Assembly: GCA_017538105.1 (NCBI GenBank)
Contig: JAFYJN010000012.1
Span: forward strand, 1 to 64,000
Direction of reading: 5' to 3'
DNA: 64,000 nt
Origin: Prevotella sp.
GTDB lineage: Bacteria; Bacteroidota; Bacteroidia; Bacteroidales; Bacteroidaceae
Shown here: piece after piece, positions 42,931-52,056 of the stretch
Layout of the letters: each line of letters begins with the position of its first letter
Numbering within the stretch: position 1 is the first letter of the stretch
Translations under genes and position numbers: made by a program
The notes under the pieces: generated by a model
Databases searched by the model: none
Seen by the model: only the letters and a program-made list of their open reading frames with translations
Told to the model about the DNA's origin: nothing

Positions 42931-44517
42931 ATGTCAGATAAAATAAAACCAAGCGAAGTGTCGGAAGTGCTGTTGCAGCAGTTACAGGGCATCAGCGACG
43001 GACAGAAGTTCGATGAGGTGGGCACCGTGCTCCAGGTGAGCGATGGCGTGGCGCGCATTTATGGACTGCGCAATGCCGAGGCCAACGAATTGCTGGAGTT
43101 CGAAAACGGCACCATGGCTATCGTGATGAACCTCGAAGAGGATAATGTGGGCTGCGTGCTCTTGGGTTCCACTTCGGGCATCAAAGAGGGCATGGTTGTG
43201 AAACGCACTAAACGAATCGCTTCCATACGCGTCAACGATAACATGCTGGGACGTGTTATCAATCCGCTCGGACAGGCAATCGATGGAAAGGGCGACATCG
43301 ACCTCTCCAACGCTTTCGAGATGCCACTCGACAGAAAGGCGCCTGGTGTCATCTATCGACAGCCGGTGAAGGAACCGTTGCAGACGGGCCTCAAGGCGGT
43401 CGACTCGATGATTCCTATCGGACGGGGACAGCGAGAGCTTATCATCGGTGACCGACAGACGGGAAAAACGGCAATCGCAGTGGACACCATCATCAACCAG
43501 AAAAGCTTCTACGAGGCTGGAAAACCGGTGTATTGTATCTATGTGGCCATCGGACAGAAAGCTTCTACAGTGGCGGCTCTCGTGCAAAACCTAAAGGAAC
43601 ATGGGGCTATGCCTTATACCATCATCGTTTCGGCAACGGCGGCAGATCCAGCTGCTATGCAGTACTATGCTCCGTTCGCGGGAGCAGCCATAGGCGAATA
43701 TTTCCGCGACAGAGGTGAGTCGGCGCTTGTCGTCTACGATGACTTGTCGAAACAAGCCGTGGCTTACCGTGAGGTGTCGCTTATCCTTCGCCGTCCCTCG
43801 GGACGCGAGGCATACCCGGGCGACGTGTTCTACCTCCACAGCCGTCTTCTCGAACGTGCGGCGCGTATCAACGACCAACAGGAGGTGGCTGAGAAAATGA
43901 ACGACTTGCCAGAGTGCATGAAAGGGCATGTACGTGGTGGTGGCTCGCTCACGGCACTCCCCATCATCGAAACTCAGGCGGGCGACGTGTCGGCGTATAT
44001 CCCGACAAACGTCATCTCTATTACCGATGGACAGATTTATCTCGAAACGGATCTCTTTAACCAAGGATTCCGACCGGCTATTAACGTGGGTATCTCGGTG
44101 AGCCGTGTGGGTGGATCGGCACAGATAAAGAGTATGAAGAAGGTGGCGGGAACGCTGAAAATCGATATGGCACAATACCGCGAGTTGGAGGCTTTCTCGA
44201 AATTCTCCAGTGATATGGATGCTGTGACAGCGATGACGCTCGACCGAGGACGAAAGAACAACCAACTGCTCATACAGCCTCAATACCAGCCAATGCAGGT
44301 GGGCGAACAGGTAGCCATCCTCTTCTGTGGAACGCGTGGACTGATGCACGATGTGCCCGTCGATCAGGTGCGCCAATGCCAGGATGCTTTCCTCGACAAG
44401 CTGCGCACAAGCAACCCGGAGGTCATCGAACTGCTTGGTAGCGGCAAGATTGACGACGAAGCCATGAAAGTGCTTGAAAACGTCATGAGTGACATTACCG
44501 GACAGTATAAAGCATGA
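42931..44517 (+). CDS. atpA: ATP synthase F1 subunit alpha
   Basis: This 528-residue non-catalytic nucleotide-binding subunit shows the Walker A motif [11 protein letters not shown] (about 175) and the alpha signature [17 protein letters not shown]. It forms the alternating alpha/beta head. The next gene starts 6 bases later. A 492-residue open frame on the opposite strand across atpA-atpG is a codon-bias shadow. Confidence 0.98.
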   Translation: MSDKIKPSEVSEVLLQQLQGISDGQKFDEVGTVLQVSDGVARIYGLRNAEANELLEFENGTMAIVMNLEEDNVGCVLLGSTSGIKEGMVVKRTKRIASIRVNDNMLGRVINPLGQAIDGKGDIDLSNAFEMPLDRKAPGVIYRQPVKEPLQTGLKAVDSMIPIGRGQRELIIGDRQTGKTAIAVDTIINQKSFYEAGKPVYCIYVAIGQKASTVAALVQNLKEHGAMPYTIIVSATAADPAAMQYYAPFAGAAIGEYFRDRGESALVVYDDLSKQAVAYREVSLILRRPSGREAYPGDVFYLHSRLLERAARINDQQEVAEKMNDLPECMKGHVRGGGSLTALPIIETQAGDVSAYIPTNVISITDGQIYLETDLFNQGFRPAINVGISVSRVGGSAQIKSMKKVAGTLKIDMAQYRELEAFSKFSSDMDAVTAMTLDRGRKNNQLLIQPQYQPMQVGEQVAILFCGTRGLMHDVPVDQVRQCQDAFLDKLRTSNPEVIELLGSGKIDDEAMKVLENVMSDITGQYKA

Positions 44518-44523
44518 TAGCCT

Positions 44524-45489
44524 ATGCCGTCGCTCAAAGAGATAAAAAACCGGATAGCATCTGTCAATAGCACGCGTAAAATCACGAGTGCCATGAAAAT
44601 GGTGGCATCTTCGAAGCTTCACCACGCCCAGATGATGATTGAGAATATGTTGCCATATGAAACCATGCTCGAACATATCCTGAAAGCTTTCTTGGCTGCC
44701 GAGGCCGACGCGCAATCTGTCTACGACCAGGAACGACCGGTGAAGAATGTGGCTCTCGTGGTGTTTGCTTCCAACAGTAGCCTCTGTGGGGGATTCAATG
44801 CCAATGTGCTGAAGATGATGCAGCAGGTGGTCGACGGTTATAGCCACCTCGGTAAAGAGCACATCCTGGTCTATCCCATAGGACGTAAGGTGTCGGAGAG
44901 AGTGGGCAAGATGGGACTGCGTTCGGCTGGTAACTTCATGGAATTGGCCGACAAGCCGAATGTCAACCAATGCATTGACATTGCCATGGAACTGGGCGAG
45001 AAATTCCGTAGCGGCGAGGTGGATAAGGTGGAACTTATTTACCACCACTTCAAAAGCGCTGGTTCCCAAGTGCTAACACGGAAGACGTTCCTGCCCATCG
45101 ATATCTCCACCGAACTGGAGCGAGACCATGAACGGGACCTCACGTCTACCATCGTCACCAAAGAGGCGCAGGACTATTTGAAAAAGCATAAGAAGGAGGT
45201 ACGGCACGAGCAAGAGGAGGTAAAACCTCTTAACGACAATTTCATTGTCGAACCAGACATGGAGTCGGTCCTGAGGGTGCTCATACCCAAATTGGCGCAT
45301 CTCATGCTCTATACGGCTCTTCTCGACAGTAACGCTTCCGAACACGCGGCACGTATGGTGGCCATGCAGACGGCTACTGACAATGCAGATGAACTGCTAC
45401 GCGAACTCAATCTGCAGTATAACAAGAGCCGACAGCAGGCTATCACCAACGAACTGCTCGACATCGTCGGTGGTTCAGTCAACAACTGA
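44524..45489 (+). CDS. atpG: ATP synthase F1 subunit gamma (with insertion)
   Basis: This 321-residue central-shaft subunit starts PSLKEIKNRIASVNSTRKIT and ends LQYNKSRQQAITNELLDIVGGS, the two conserved terminal helices. It is about 35 residues longer than E. coli gamma (287); the extra part lies in the middle third and includes a charged stretch (KKHKKEVRHEQEEVKPL). Similar lengthening is seen in other Bacteroidetes. It is the last gene of the operon and is followed by a terminator. Confidence 0.96.
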   Translation: MPSLKEIKNRIASVNSTRKITSAMKMVASSKLHHAQMMIENMLPYETMLEHILKAFLAAEADAQSVYDQERPVKNVALVVFASNSSLCGGFNANVLKMMQQVVDGYSHLGKEHILVYPIGRKVSERVGKMGLRSAGNFMELADKPNVNQCIDIAMELGEKFRSGEVDKVELIYHHFKSAGSQVLTRKTFLPIDISTELERDHERDLTSTIVTKEAQDYLKKHKKEVRHEQEEVKPLNDNFIVEPDMESVLRVLIPKLAHLMLYTALLDSNASEHAARMVAMQTATDNADELLRELNLQYNKSRQQAITNELLDIVGGSVNN

Positions 45490-45512
45490 TGCACACTCTT
45501 TTTTCTTTATAA

Positions 45513-45551
45513 CGGTTCAGGCTTCACATCGTGTGGGCCTGAACTGTTTTT
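45513..45551 (+). terminator. Terminator of the ATP synthase operon
   Basis: CGGTTCAGGC pairs with GCCTGAACTG (one G-T pair) with inner CACA/TGTG arms, followed by TTTTTC. It is 23 bases after the atpG stop and 14 bases before the next gene. Confidence 0.9.
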
Positions 45552-45564
45552 CTTCCTTTTAACA

Positions 45565-46329
45565 ATGGATAAACCAACAGCAAAAGACATCATCTCATTT
45601 ATGGAGTCGTTGCGCGACGAAGAGCAGCGATGTAACCTCATGCGTTTTTTCAAGACGGGGGAAGGCGATTATGGCGAGGGCGACGAGTTCTTGGGATTGA
45701 AAGTTCCGCAGACGCGAGAGGTGGCGAAACGGATGTCCGACTTGCCCTTGGAGGAGGTGCCCGAATTGCTTGTCAATCGATTCCATGAAGTACGCTTGTG
45801 TGGATTGCTCATCCTAGTGAGGAAGTTCGAGTCGTTGGCAAAAAAAAGAATGGAACGCTCTGAGAAATGCATGACTGAACGGGATGAGATTGTTGGGATG
45901 TATCTTCATTATGCTGATTACGCAAACAATTGGGACTTGGTAGATTTGTCGGCTCCAAAGATTGTCGGCCATTGGCTGATGCTGCCAACACTTTTAGGTG
46001 ACAAACAGACTATTATGGATGAATTGGCTCAGAGCAACAATCTCTGGCGACAACGTATCAGCATGGTTTCTACATGGATGACTTCACGAATGGGCGACCC
46101 GTCATGGTGCCTCCGCTATGCTGAGATGCATTTGCATCACTCCCACGACCTGATGCATAAGGCTGTGGGATGGATGCTACGCGAGATGGGAAAACAGGTC
46201 AGTATGGACCTGTTGCGCGACTTCCTTCAAAGACACGTCCATGAAATGTCGCGCACTACATTACGCTATGCCATCGAAAAAATGACTGACGAGGAAAGGA
46301 AGTATTGGATGAACTACTCTCCTTCTTAA
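45565..46329 (+). CDS. AlkD-like DNA alkylation repair protein
   Basis: The 254-residue all-helical protein has the HEAT-like repeats of AlkD glycosylases, with ANNWDLVDLSAPKIVGHWL, where the Trp-Asp pair lines the catalytic pocket, and DPSWCLRYAEMHLHHSHDLMHKAVGWMLRE, a helix with conserved His and Trp. AlkD removes N3- and N7-alkylated bases. The gene starts just after the ATP synthase terminator, with no clear promoter box, and is convergent with the acyl-CoA synthetase gene 3 bases away. Confidence 0.87.
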   Translation: MDKPTAKDIISFMESLRDEEQRCNLMRFFKTGEGDYGEGDEFLGLKVPQTREVAKRMSDLPLEEVPELLVNRFHEVRLCGLLILVRKFESLAKKRMERSEKCMTERDEIVGMYLHYADYANNWDLVDLSAPKIVGHWLMLPTLLGDKQTIMDELAQSNNLWRQRISMVSTWMTSRMGDPSWCLRYAEMHLHHSHDLMHKAVGWMLREMGKQVSMDLLRDFLQRHVHEMSRTTLRYAIEKMTDEERKYWMNYSPS

Positions 46330-46332
46330 TTC

Positions 46333-47952
46333 TTACTTATACAAAAAGCGTTTGATGCTCATCTTTGGGGTCTTTTCAAAAGGTGAATCCATCAGTTCCA
46401 CCTTGTTGATTTGACTGTAAGCGGGAAGCGATTTGTTGGCAGTGGTGCGTATCAGTTCTGGGATGCCCTTTCTTGACTCTTCGTCTAAATCCTCGGGAAT
46501 TTCAGGATATACCAAGGCCACTAGTTTGCCTTTGCGGTCCACGACGAGTGATTCAATCACATACGGACAGCCTGAAAGCACCGCCTCCAATTCTTCTGGA
46601 TAGATGTTCTGGCCGGAAGAGTTGAGAATCATCGACTTGATGCGGCCACGGATGAAAATGTTGTTCTCGTCATCTATCAGACCCAGGTCACCGGTTCGGA
46701 ACCATCCATCGTCAGTGAAAGCTGCGGCGTTGGCCTCGGGATTCTTATAATAGCCAATGGTAATGTTGCGGCCACGAACTTGGATTTCACCCGCGATAGC
46801 CTTCGGGTCTTCCGAATCTATTCTTAGCTCGTGGACGGGTTTGCCACAGGAACCAGGGACAAAATTGGGCCACCATTCCCAACCCAGCAATGGGCAGGCC
46901 TCCGTCATTCCATATCCCACAGTAAAAGGTAGGTGTATGTCGAAGAAGCATTGCTCCACTTCTGGCTTGAGCGGGGCTCCTCCCATGATGAAACAGCGCA
47001 CGCGACCACCAAAGGCCGACAGTATCTTTTTGCGAATGATCTTGTAAATGAGTTTTTTCGCATAAGGCATGTTGAACATCCATTGTATTTTCTCCAATGC
47101 GGGCTTGATGGAACTGGCATAAACCTTTTCCATGACCAACGGCACAGTGACAACCATATAGGGTTTCACATCCTGCATCGCTTTGAGAAGTGTCGTTGGC
47201 GATGGGGTCTTGCCAAGGAAATACACGGTGACACCATCGACATTGGGATGGATGAATTCGATAGCCAGACCATACATGTGGGCCATGGGGAGCATTGAGA
47301 CGATGGTTTCTCCAGGGTGGTTCGGAAATTGATTGTTGGCAAAATCGTCGGTGTCGGAAATGGCTCCGTATGTGAGCATTACGCCTTTGGGGTTGCCCGT
47401 AGTTCCTGACGTGTAATTGATGATGGCCAACTTGTCCGAATTGTTCGTGGGATAGGAAACGAAATCGGGTGAGAGCCCATGAGGATGACGGTGCGAGAAT
47501 GCCTTTTCACGGTTCTTCCAGGCTTTGGCCACTTTCTCATCCCTATGCCATAGTAAACTCCAATCTTTCACATTGATGGCAGCCTTGAGAACGGGCATTT
47601 GCTCGGGGTTCAGCTTCTTCCAGATGTCCTCGTCGGTAAAAAGAAGGACGCTGTCAGAGTGATTCGTGAGAGCAGTGACACTGTTGGGGTGGAAATCGGC
47701 TAAAAGTGGTACTGCCACGCAGCCATTGACATTGGTGTCCCAGAATGCGATGGCCCAGCGGGCTGAATTACGGGCGCAAATGGCAATCTTGTTGCGCTTG
47801 GTTATCCCGGCTTCGTTGATGAATAGCCGGAACTGTTCTATGTTTGTGGCTAAATCTGCATAAGTAAAGGATTCGCCATTGTAGTCACAGAGTGCTTTTT
47901 GGTTCCATTGTTTGCGAACCGTCTCCTCAAGTTTTTTCAGATAGTGTTTCAT
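46333..47952 (-). CDS. Long-chain acyl-CoA synthetase (AMP-forming)
   Basis: This 539-residue adenylate-forming enzyme has the motif IINYTSGTTGNPKGVML (P-loop), VGYGMTEACP and DGWFRTGDLGLIDDENN (ATP- and substrate-binding), then RIKSMILNSSGQNIYPEELE with the C-terminal hinge. It would activate fatty acids for incorporation or degradation. It ends 3 bases after the AlkD-like gene on the opposite strand. No TAnnTTTG box is clear upstream. Confidence 0.93.
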   Translation of the reverse strand: MKHYLKKLEETVRKQWNQKALCDYNGESFTYADLATNIEQFRLFINEAGITKRNKIAICARNSARWAIAFWDTNVNGCVAVPLLADFHPNSVTALTNHSDSVLLFTDEDIWKKLNPEQMPVLKAAINVKDWSLLWHRDEKVAKAWKNREKAFSHRHPHGLSPDFVSYPTNNSDKLAIINYTSGTTGNPKGVMLTYGAISDTDDFANNQFPNHPGETIVSMLPMAHMYGLAIEFIHPNVDGVTVYFLGKTPSPTTLLKAMQDVKPYMVVTVPLVMEKVYASSIKPALEKIQWMFNMPYAKKLIYKIIRKKILSAFGGRVRCFIMGGAPLKPEVEQCFFDIHLPFTVGYGMTEACPLLGWEWWPNFVPGSCGKPVHELRIDSEDPKAIAGEIQVRGRNITIGYYKNPEANAAAFTDDGWFRTGDLGLIDDENNIFIRGRIKSMILNSSGQNIYPEELEAVLSGCPYVIESLVVDRKGKLVALVYPEIPEDLDEESRKGIPELIRTTANKSLPAYSQINKVELMDSPFEKTPKMSIKRFLYK

Positions 47953-48031
47953 GGAGCTTCAATACTTGGTTGATACTTGTTCAATGATATTGGTTTTCAG
48001 AACAACGGTGATGGTGGGTAATCCTTTATAC

Positions 48032-48409
48032 TCAGATAACGGCTACTACTTCAATTTCCACCAACGCCCCTTTGGGTAAAGTCTTTACCGCAACGGCTGA
48101 ACGGGCGGGGAAGGGCTCGGTAAAAAAGTCTGCATACACGGTGTTCATGTCGGAAAAGTCTTTCATGTCTGCCATGAATACAGTTGTTTTTACAACATCA
48201 CCCAGCGTAAGGCCTACTTCTTCCAAGATAGCCTTCACATTCAACAGTGATTGACGTGTTTGTTCCTTGATGCCACCTTCGACAAAAACACCTGTTGATG
48301 GGTCAATGGGAATTTGGCCGGAGGTATAGACGAAATTACCCACTTGGACCGCTTGACTGTAAGGTCCGATTGCTGAAGGTGCCTTTGTCGTACTGATTGC
48401 TTTCTTCAT
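48032..48409 (-). CDS. ridA: RidA family reactive imine deaminase
   Basis: The 125-residue protein from ATG 48409 carries GPYSQAVQVGNFVYTSGQIPID and the active-site Arg region SAVAVKTLPKGALVEIE (Arg in FPARSAV). RidA hydrolyses reactive enamine/imine products of amino acid enzymes. The frame goes 17 residues further up, but that stretch lacks the family start. A TATATTTG box at 48553-48546 on the reverse strand may be its promoter. Confidence 0.94.
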   Translation of the reverse strand: MKKAISTTKAPSAIGPYSQAVQVGNFVYTSGQIPIDPSTGVFVEGGIKEQTRQSLLNVKAILEEVGLTLGDVVKTTVFMADMKDFSDMNTVYADFFTEPFPARSAVAVKTLPKGALVEIEVVAVI

Positions 48410-48575
48410 AATTGTCTCTTTGGTTATGTTGATAGATTGTGTTTTAATTCTTCCAAGCATTAACTTTTTCGTTGATTTCCTCTCTTTTCCTCATTTTGAA
48501 TTGTATTCTGGTCGGGAGAATAGTCAACAGTGTAAAATATGGGTACAAATATAATGAAAAGTCTTCAATTTAATG

Positions 48576-48583
48576 TATCTTTG
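48576..48583 (+). promoter_or_regulatory. -7 box of the nitroreductase gene
   Basis: TATCTTTG lies 35 bases before the start codon. No convincing -33 element is seen. Confidence 0.55.
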
Positions 48584-48618
48584 CCATTGGTTTTGTTGAA
48601 TTATCTAATAAAAAAGAC

Positions 48619-49227
48619 ATGAAAAGAACGTTATTCTGCCTCGTGGCAATGGTAAGTGTGCTGACAATTTCAGCGCAAAGTGTATATGAGAACGCAGTTA
48701 TTGACAATATCATGGCGCGTCGCTCTGTGCGTAAGTACCTCGACAAGCCTGTGGAGCACGAGAAATTGGAGGTGATTGTGCGCGCGGGCATCAATGCGCC
48801 GAGCGGGATGAACCGTCAGCCATGGTTGGTACGTGTAGTGGAAGACCAAAAGTTGATAGCCGACGTGACGGAAGTCTATAAACAAGAGAACGAAGAGCAA
48901 GTGAAGCGCGACAGGGATTTTAAAAACATGTTCCGAAATGCGCCGAACCTTATTTGTGTTTGCACTCCAGCAAATGGTGGCGGCGAACTGGATGCAGGAT
49001 TGCTGGGTGAGAATATGATGCTGGCGGCACAGTCATTGGGCCTAGGCACCTGTTGCTTGCAAGGACCCGTTCGTTTCCTGCTCTCGAACGCGAAGTGCAA
49101 GTTCTTCCTCGACCGTCTTGAAATTCCTGTCGACTACCGTCTTAATTACATCATTGCCATCGGATATCCCGATGAACAACCCGAAGCTAAACCTCGCGAT
49201 GCGTCAAAGGTGAAATATATTATGTGA
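48619..49227 (+). CDS. Secreted nitroreductase-family protein
   Basis: The 202-residue protein begins with a signal-like segment (MKRTLFCLVAMVSVLTISAQ) and then the nitroreductase fold: ARRSVRKYLDKPVEHEKLEVIV and GINAPSGMNRQPWLVRVVED, the FMN-binding start, and QSLGLGTCCLQGP, the central FMN site. Most family members are cytoplasmic, so a signal peptide is unusual but recurrent in Bacteroidetes. Substrate is unknown. It precedes a flavin reductase-like gene by 90 bases. Confidence 0.9.
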   Translation: MKRTLFCLVAMVSVLTISAQSVYENAVIDNIMARRSVRKYLDKPVEHEKLEVIVRAGINAPSGMNRQPWLVRVVEDQKLIADVTEVYKQENEEQVKRDRDFKNMFRNAPNLICVCTPANGGGELDAGLLGENMMLAAQSLGLGTCCLQGPVRFLLSNAKCKFFLDRLEIPVDYRLNYIIAIGYPDEQPEAKPRDASKVKYIM

Positions 49228-49317
49228 TAGTGTCTGTCAATCGTGATGGCGACATGAACTGATGCAAGCCCGTGCTTCGGGATTAATAATTTTGGAAATG
49301 TATGATTCAATAATAAT

Positions 49318-49842
49318 ATGAAAGAGATTGACTACAAAAACATGAAATTCAATCCATTCAACCTCATTGGTGGAGAATGGATGTTGGTGACGGCGGGTAA
49401 TGAAACGACTGGGTGTAACACGATGACGGCTTCATGGGGACATTTAGGATGCCTATGGGGGCGCAATGACCCGACAGCGGTGGTTTACCTGCGCCCTTCA
49501 CGTTATACCAAGAAGTTCGTGGATGAAGAGCCGTACTTCACCCTCTGCGTCATGGATAAGTCGTTCAAAAAACAGATGGCTTACTTAGGTAGTGTTTCCG
49601 GACGTGACGAAGACAAAATTTCAAAAACGGGCCTCACTCCCGTCTATGATGATAATTCCGTGTATTTCCAAGAGGCCAAGTTGGTGCTGGTCTGCAAGAA
49701 GCTTTATGCTTCGGAACTTCAGGAAAGCGGCTTCCTCTATCAGGATACTATTGACGCGAACTATCCCCAGCGCGATTTTCATACAATGTATGTGGGTAAG
49801 ATTGAGAAGGTGCTGGTAAGGGATGATGAGTATCTTAAGTAG
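49318..49842 (+). CDS. Flavin reductase-like protein
   Basis: The 174-residue protein resembles the flavin reductase/FMN-binding split barrel family: NPFNLIGGEWMLVTAGNETT, NTMTASWGHLGCLWGRNDP (flavin contacts), and VVYLRPSRYTKKFVDE. It would use FMN to reduce a partner or small molecule. It lies between two redox genes on the same strand and may share a transcript with the SDR gene 32 bases downstream. Confidence 0.87.
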   Translation: MKEIDYKNMKFNPFNLIGGEWMLVTAGNETTGCNTMTASWGHLGCLWGRNDPTAVVYLRPSRYTKKFVDEEPYFTLCVMDKSFKKQMAYLGSVSGRDEDKISKTGLTPVYDDNSVYFQEAKLVLVCKKLYASELQESGFLYQDTIDANYPQRDFHTMYVGKIEKVLVRDDEYLK

Positions 49843-49874
49843 TTTTTTGGGATAGAATTTGTATTTGAGGAGGA

Positions 49875-50693
49875 ATGCAAATGGTTGATTATGGCTTGGA
49901 GAATAAAGTGGCTTTGATTACTGGGACTAATAACCCACAGGGAATTGGAGCGACTACGGCATTCGCTTTTGCTCGTGAAGGGGCAAAGCTTGTTTTGGTA
50001 TATAAGAAAGTTCATAGGCCATACGACAAGAATAAGACTGACAGAAATGGGCCTGACCGTTATTATCAGGCAAATGCAGGGAGTGCTGATTTAGTTGAAA
50101 AAAAACTCAAGGAAATGAACGCTGACTATATGATTTTGGAAAGCGACATTTCCAATGAGGAAGCCGTAAAGAAAATCTATTCGACCGCTTTGGAACAATA
50201 CGGGAGGATAGATATCTTGGTGAATAATGCGGCGGTAGATGACGAGAATGGCTTTGATACAATAGAAAGGATTACCGCAAAAGTTATCGACGATACGTTT
50301 GCGGTCAATGTTCGGGGAAGCATTTTGATGATCAGGGAAATGGTGAAGCATCGAGGTGACTATGGAAGAATTGTCAATATTTCCACTGATGCATCACAGA
50401 TATTTGCGGGGCAGATAACCTATGGGGCGAGCAAGGCGACCATGGAAGCGCTTACTCGTAGCATTGCTCTTGAAGTGGCGAAGTATGGAATAACTGTAAA
50501 TTGTGTCGCACCAGGGCCAACCCAAACGGGATGGATTGACGCCGATTTGGAAAAGACGGTTATTCCGTTAATTCCAATGGGAGAATTAATCCAACCGGAA
50601 GATATTGCTGAAACAATCTTGTTTTTGGCAAGTGAGCAGTCTAGAATGCTAACGGGTCAAGTAATAAAAGTGTCTGGTGGACATGCTCTTTAA
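49875..50693 (+). CDS. Short-chain dehydrogenase/reductase
   Basis: This 272-residue SDR shows the dinucleotide-binding start ALITGTNNPQGIGATTAFAF (TGxxxGIG with an insertion), DILVNNAAVDD (NNAA), and the catalytic Tyr-Lys in ITYGASKATMEALTRSIA (YxxxK). It ends with FLASEQSRMLTGQVIKVSGGHAL, typical of 3-oxoacyl-ACP reductase relatives. Which alcohol/ketone it works on is not evident. The spacer of 32 bases to the upstream flavin reductase suggests cotranscription. Codon choices here look more A/T-rich than neighbours. Confidence 0.85.
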   Translation: MQMVDYGLENKVALITGTNNPQGIGATTAFAFAREGAKLVLVYKKVHRPYDKNKTDRNGPDRYYQANAGSADLVEKKLKEMNADYMILESDISNEEAVKKIYSTALEQYGRIDILVNNAAVDDENGFDTIERITAKVIDDTFAVNVRGSILMIREMVKHRGDYGRIVNISTDASQIFAGQITYGASKATMEALTRSIALEVAKYGITVNCVAPGPTQTGWIDADLEKTVIPLIPMGELIQPEDIAETILFLASEQSRMLTGQVIKVSGGHAL

Positions 50694-50744
50694 TTCTTAT
50701 GACGCAGCGTAACCTCATGTCTTTGGAGGACGATGAGTAATTCC

Positions 50745-50944
50745 CCAAACGACCAATCTCCCAATCTCCCAAACGACCAAACGACCAATCTCCCAAACGA
50801 CCAAACGACCAATCTCCCAAACGACTAAACGACCAATCTCCCAAACGACTAAACGACCAATCTCCCAAACGACTAAACGACCAATCTCCCAAACGACTAA
50901 ACGACCAATCTCCCAAACGACTAAACGACCAATCTCCCAATCTC
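50745..50944. repeat. Composite minisatellite of 25 eight-base units
   Basis: The array consists only of three 8-base words: A = CCAATCTC, B = CCAAACGA, C = CTAAACGA. Their order is B A A B B A B B A then (B C A) five times, then A. The 24-base higher-order unit B C A is repeated exactly in the right half, while the left half uses B B A, so the array seems to have grown by tandem copying of a 24-base block after a B-to-C change. Being 24 bases, it also keeps reading frame. It lies in the 3' untranslated part of the SDR transcript. Confidence 0.95.
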
Positions 50945-50980
50945 CCAAGATTAAGTGAAATGCGTAGCCATGGCATAATT

Positions 50981-51024
50981 ATGGCTCAGGGAGTATCCAA
51001 GGATAACTCCCTGAGCCATTTTTC
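50981..51024. terminator. Terminator between SDR gene and cysK
   Basis: ATGGCTCAGGGAGT pairs perfectly with ACTCCCTGAGCCAT (14 bases) around an 11-base loop, followed by TTTTTC. An alternative stem AGCCAT (50966-50971) with ATGGCT (50981-50986) would compete with it. Confidence 0.9.
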
Positions 51025-51080
51025 ATTCTTCATTGGATGTGACTGTCACGTCACCCAAATCAATGATAATGGATGGTGGC

Positions 51081-52028
51081 TTATAGTGGATACTCCTCAA
51101 AGGCGTAGAGTACCGTCGAAAGATAACGCTCACCTGTGTCGGGCAATAATACAACAATTTTCTTGCCGGCATTTTCTGGACGTTTGGCCACTTCGGAGGC
51201 GGCGTAAAGGGCGGCTCCTGCAGAGATACCTACCAATAGACCTTCTTGCTGGGCTATTTCACGACCTGTACGTATGGCATCGTCATTGTCCACGTCGAAC
51301 ACCTCGTCGATGATATCGGAGTCGTAGGTCTTGGGAATGAATCCAGCACCAATACCCTGAATCTTATGGGGACCGCTCTTTCCTCCATTCAGGACTGGGC
51401 TGCTCTTCGGTTCCACAGCAACAATCTGAACACTTGCGTTCTGTTCTTTTAAATATTTGCCAACACCTGAAATCGTGCCGCCTGTTCCTACACCTGCCAC
51501 AAAAATGTCCACCTTGCCTTCTGTCTGTGCCCATATCTCTGGTCCCGTGGTGCCATAATGTTTGGATGGATTGGCTGGGTTCTCAAACTGCTGAAGAATG
51601 ACGGCGCCAGGGGTCGTGTCGCGCAACTCTTCTGCTGCACGGATAGCGCCGGGCATGCCATCTTTGCCAGGGGTGAGGCGTACCTCGGCTCCATAGGCTT
51701 TCACAAGGTTCCTGCGTTCAACGCTCATCGTGTCGGGCATGGTCAGGATGAGGTGGTAGCCTTTCACGGCACTGACAAGAGCCAGACCTACACCGGTGTT
51801 ACCGCTCGTCGGCTCGATGATGATGCCACCGGGTTTCAGAATGCCTCTCCGCTCGGCATCTTCTATCATGGCCAGCGCGATACGGTCTTTCACACTGCCA
51901 CCAGGGTTGAAATATTCTACTTTGGCTATGAGGGTGGTTGATAACCCTTTGTTTTGCGAATACTTGTTGAGCTCAAGAAGTGGAGTGTTGCCGATGAGCT
52001 CGGTCAGCTGTTTTGCGATCTTTGCCAT
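51081..52028 (-). CDS. cysK: Cysteine synthase A (O-acetylserine sulfhydrylase)
   Basis: The 315-residue PLP enzyme makes cysteine from O-acetylserine and sulfide. Lys47 in [10 protein letters not shown] binds PLP, and [22 protein letters not shown] and [17 protein letters not shown] are the phosphate loop and substrate-binding regions of CysK. It is the last gene of the metY-SDR-cysK operon; the intergenic gap from the SDR is 28 bases. Confidence 0.96.
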   Translation of the reverse strand: MAKIAKQLTELIGNTPLLELNKYSQNKGLSTTLIAKVEYFNPGGSVKDRIALAMIEDAERRGILKPGGIIIEPTSGNTGVGLALVSAVKGYHLILTMPDTMSVERRNLVKAYGAEVRLTPGKDGMPGAIRAAEELRDTTPGAVILQQFENPANPSKHYGTTGPEIWAQTEGKVDIFVAGVGTGGTISGVGKYLKEQNASVQIVAVEPKSSPVLNGGKSGPHKIQGIGAGFIPKTYDSDIIDEVFDVDNDDAIRTGREIAQQEGLLVGISAGAALYAASEVAKRPENAGKKIVVLLPDTGERYLSTVLYAFEEYPL

Positions 52029-52056
52029 ATTATAAGTATTTTATTGTTGTTTGATT

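Larger units (their letters stand above)
50694..51080. other. Intergenic region: repeat array plus terminator
   Basis: It holds a short spacer, the 200-base array of 8-base units (50745-50944), and a strong terminator (50981-51024). No gene is seen. Open frames on the reverse strand here are made by the array and are not real. Confidence 0.8.

Noticed and set aside
43591-45069. Minus-strand open frame of 492 codons across atpA and atpG
   Set aside because: It is a codon-bias shadow of two essential genes. The protein has histidine-rich, random composition and no motifs.
50745-50944. CRISPR array
   Set aside because: Units are 8 bases with no spacers, and no cas genes are nearby.
50641-50976. 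Minus-strand frames encoding GRLGDWSF-type repeats
   Set aside because: They are produced by the 8-base DNA repeat array, whose 24-base period keeps every frame open; no start signal or family.
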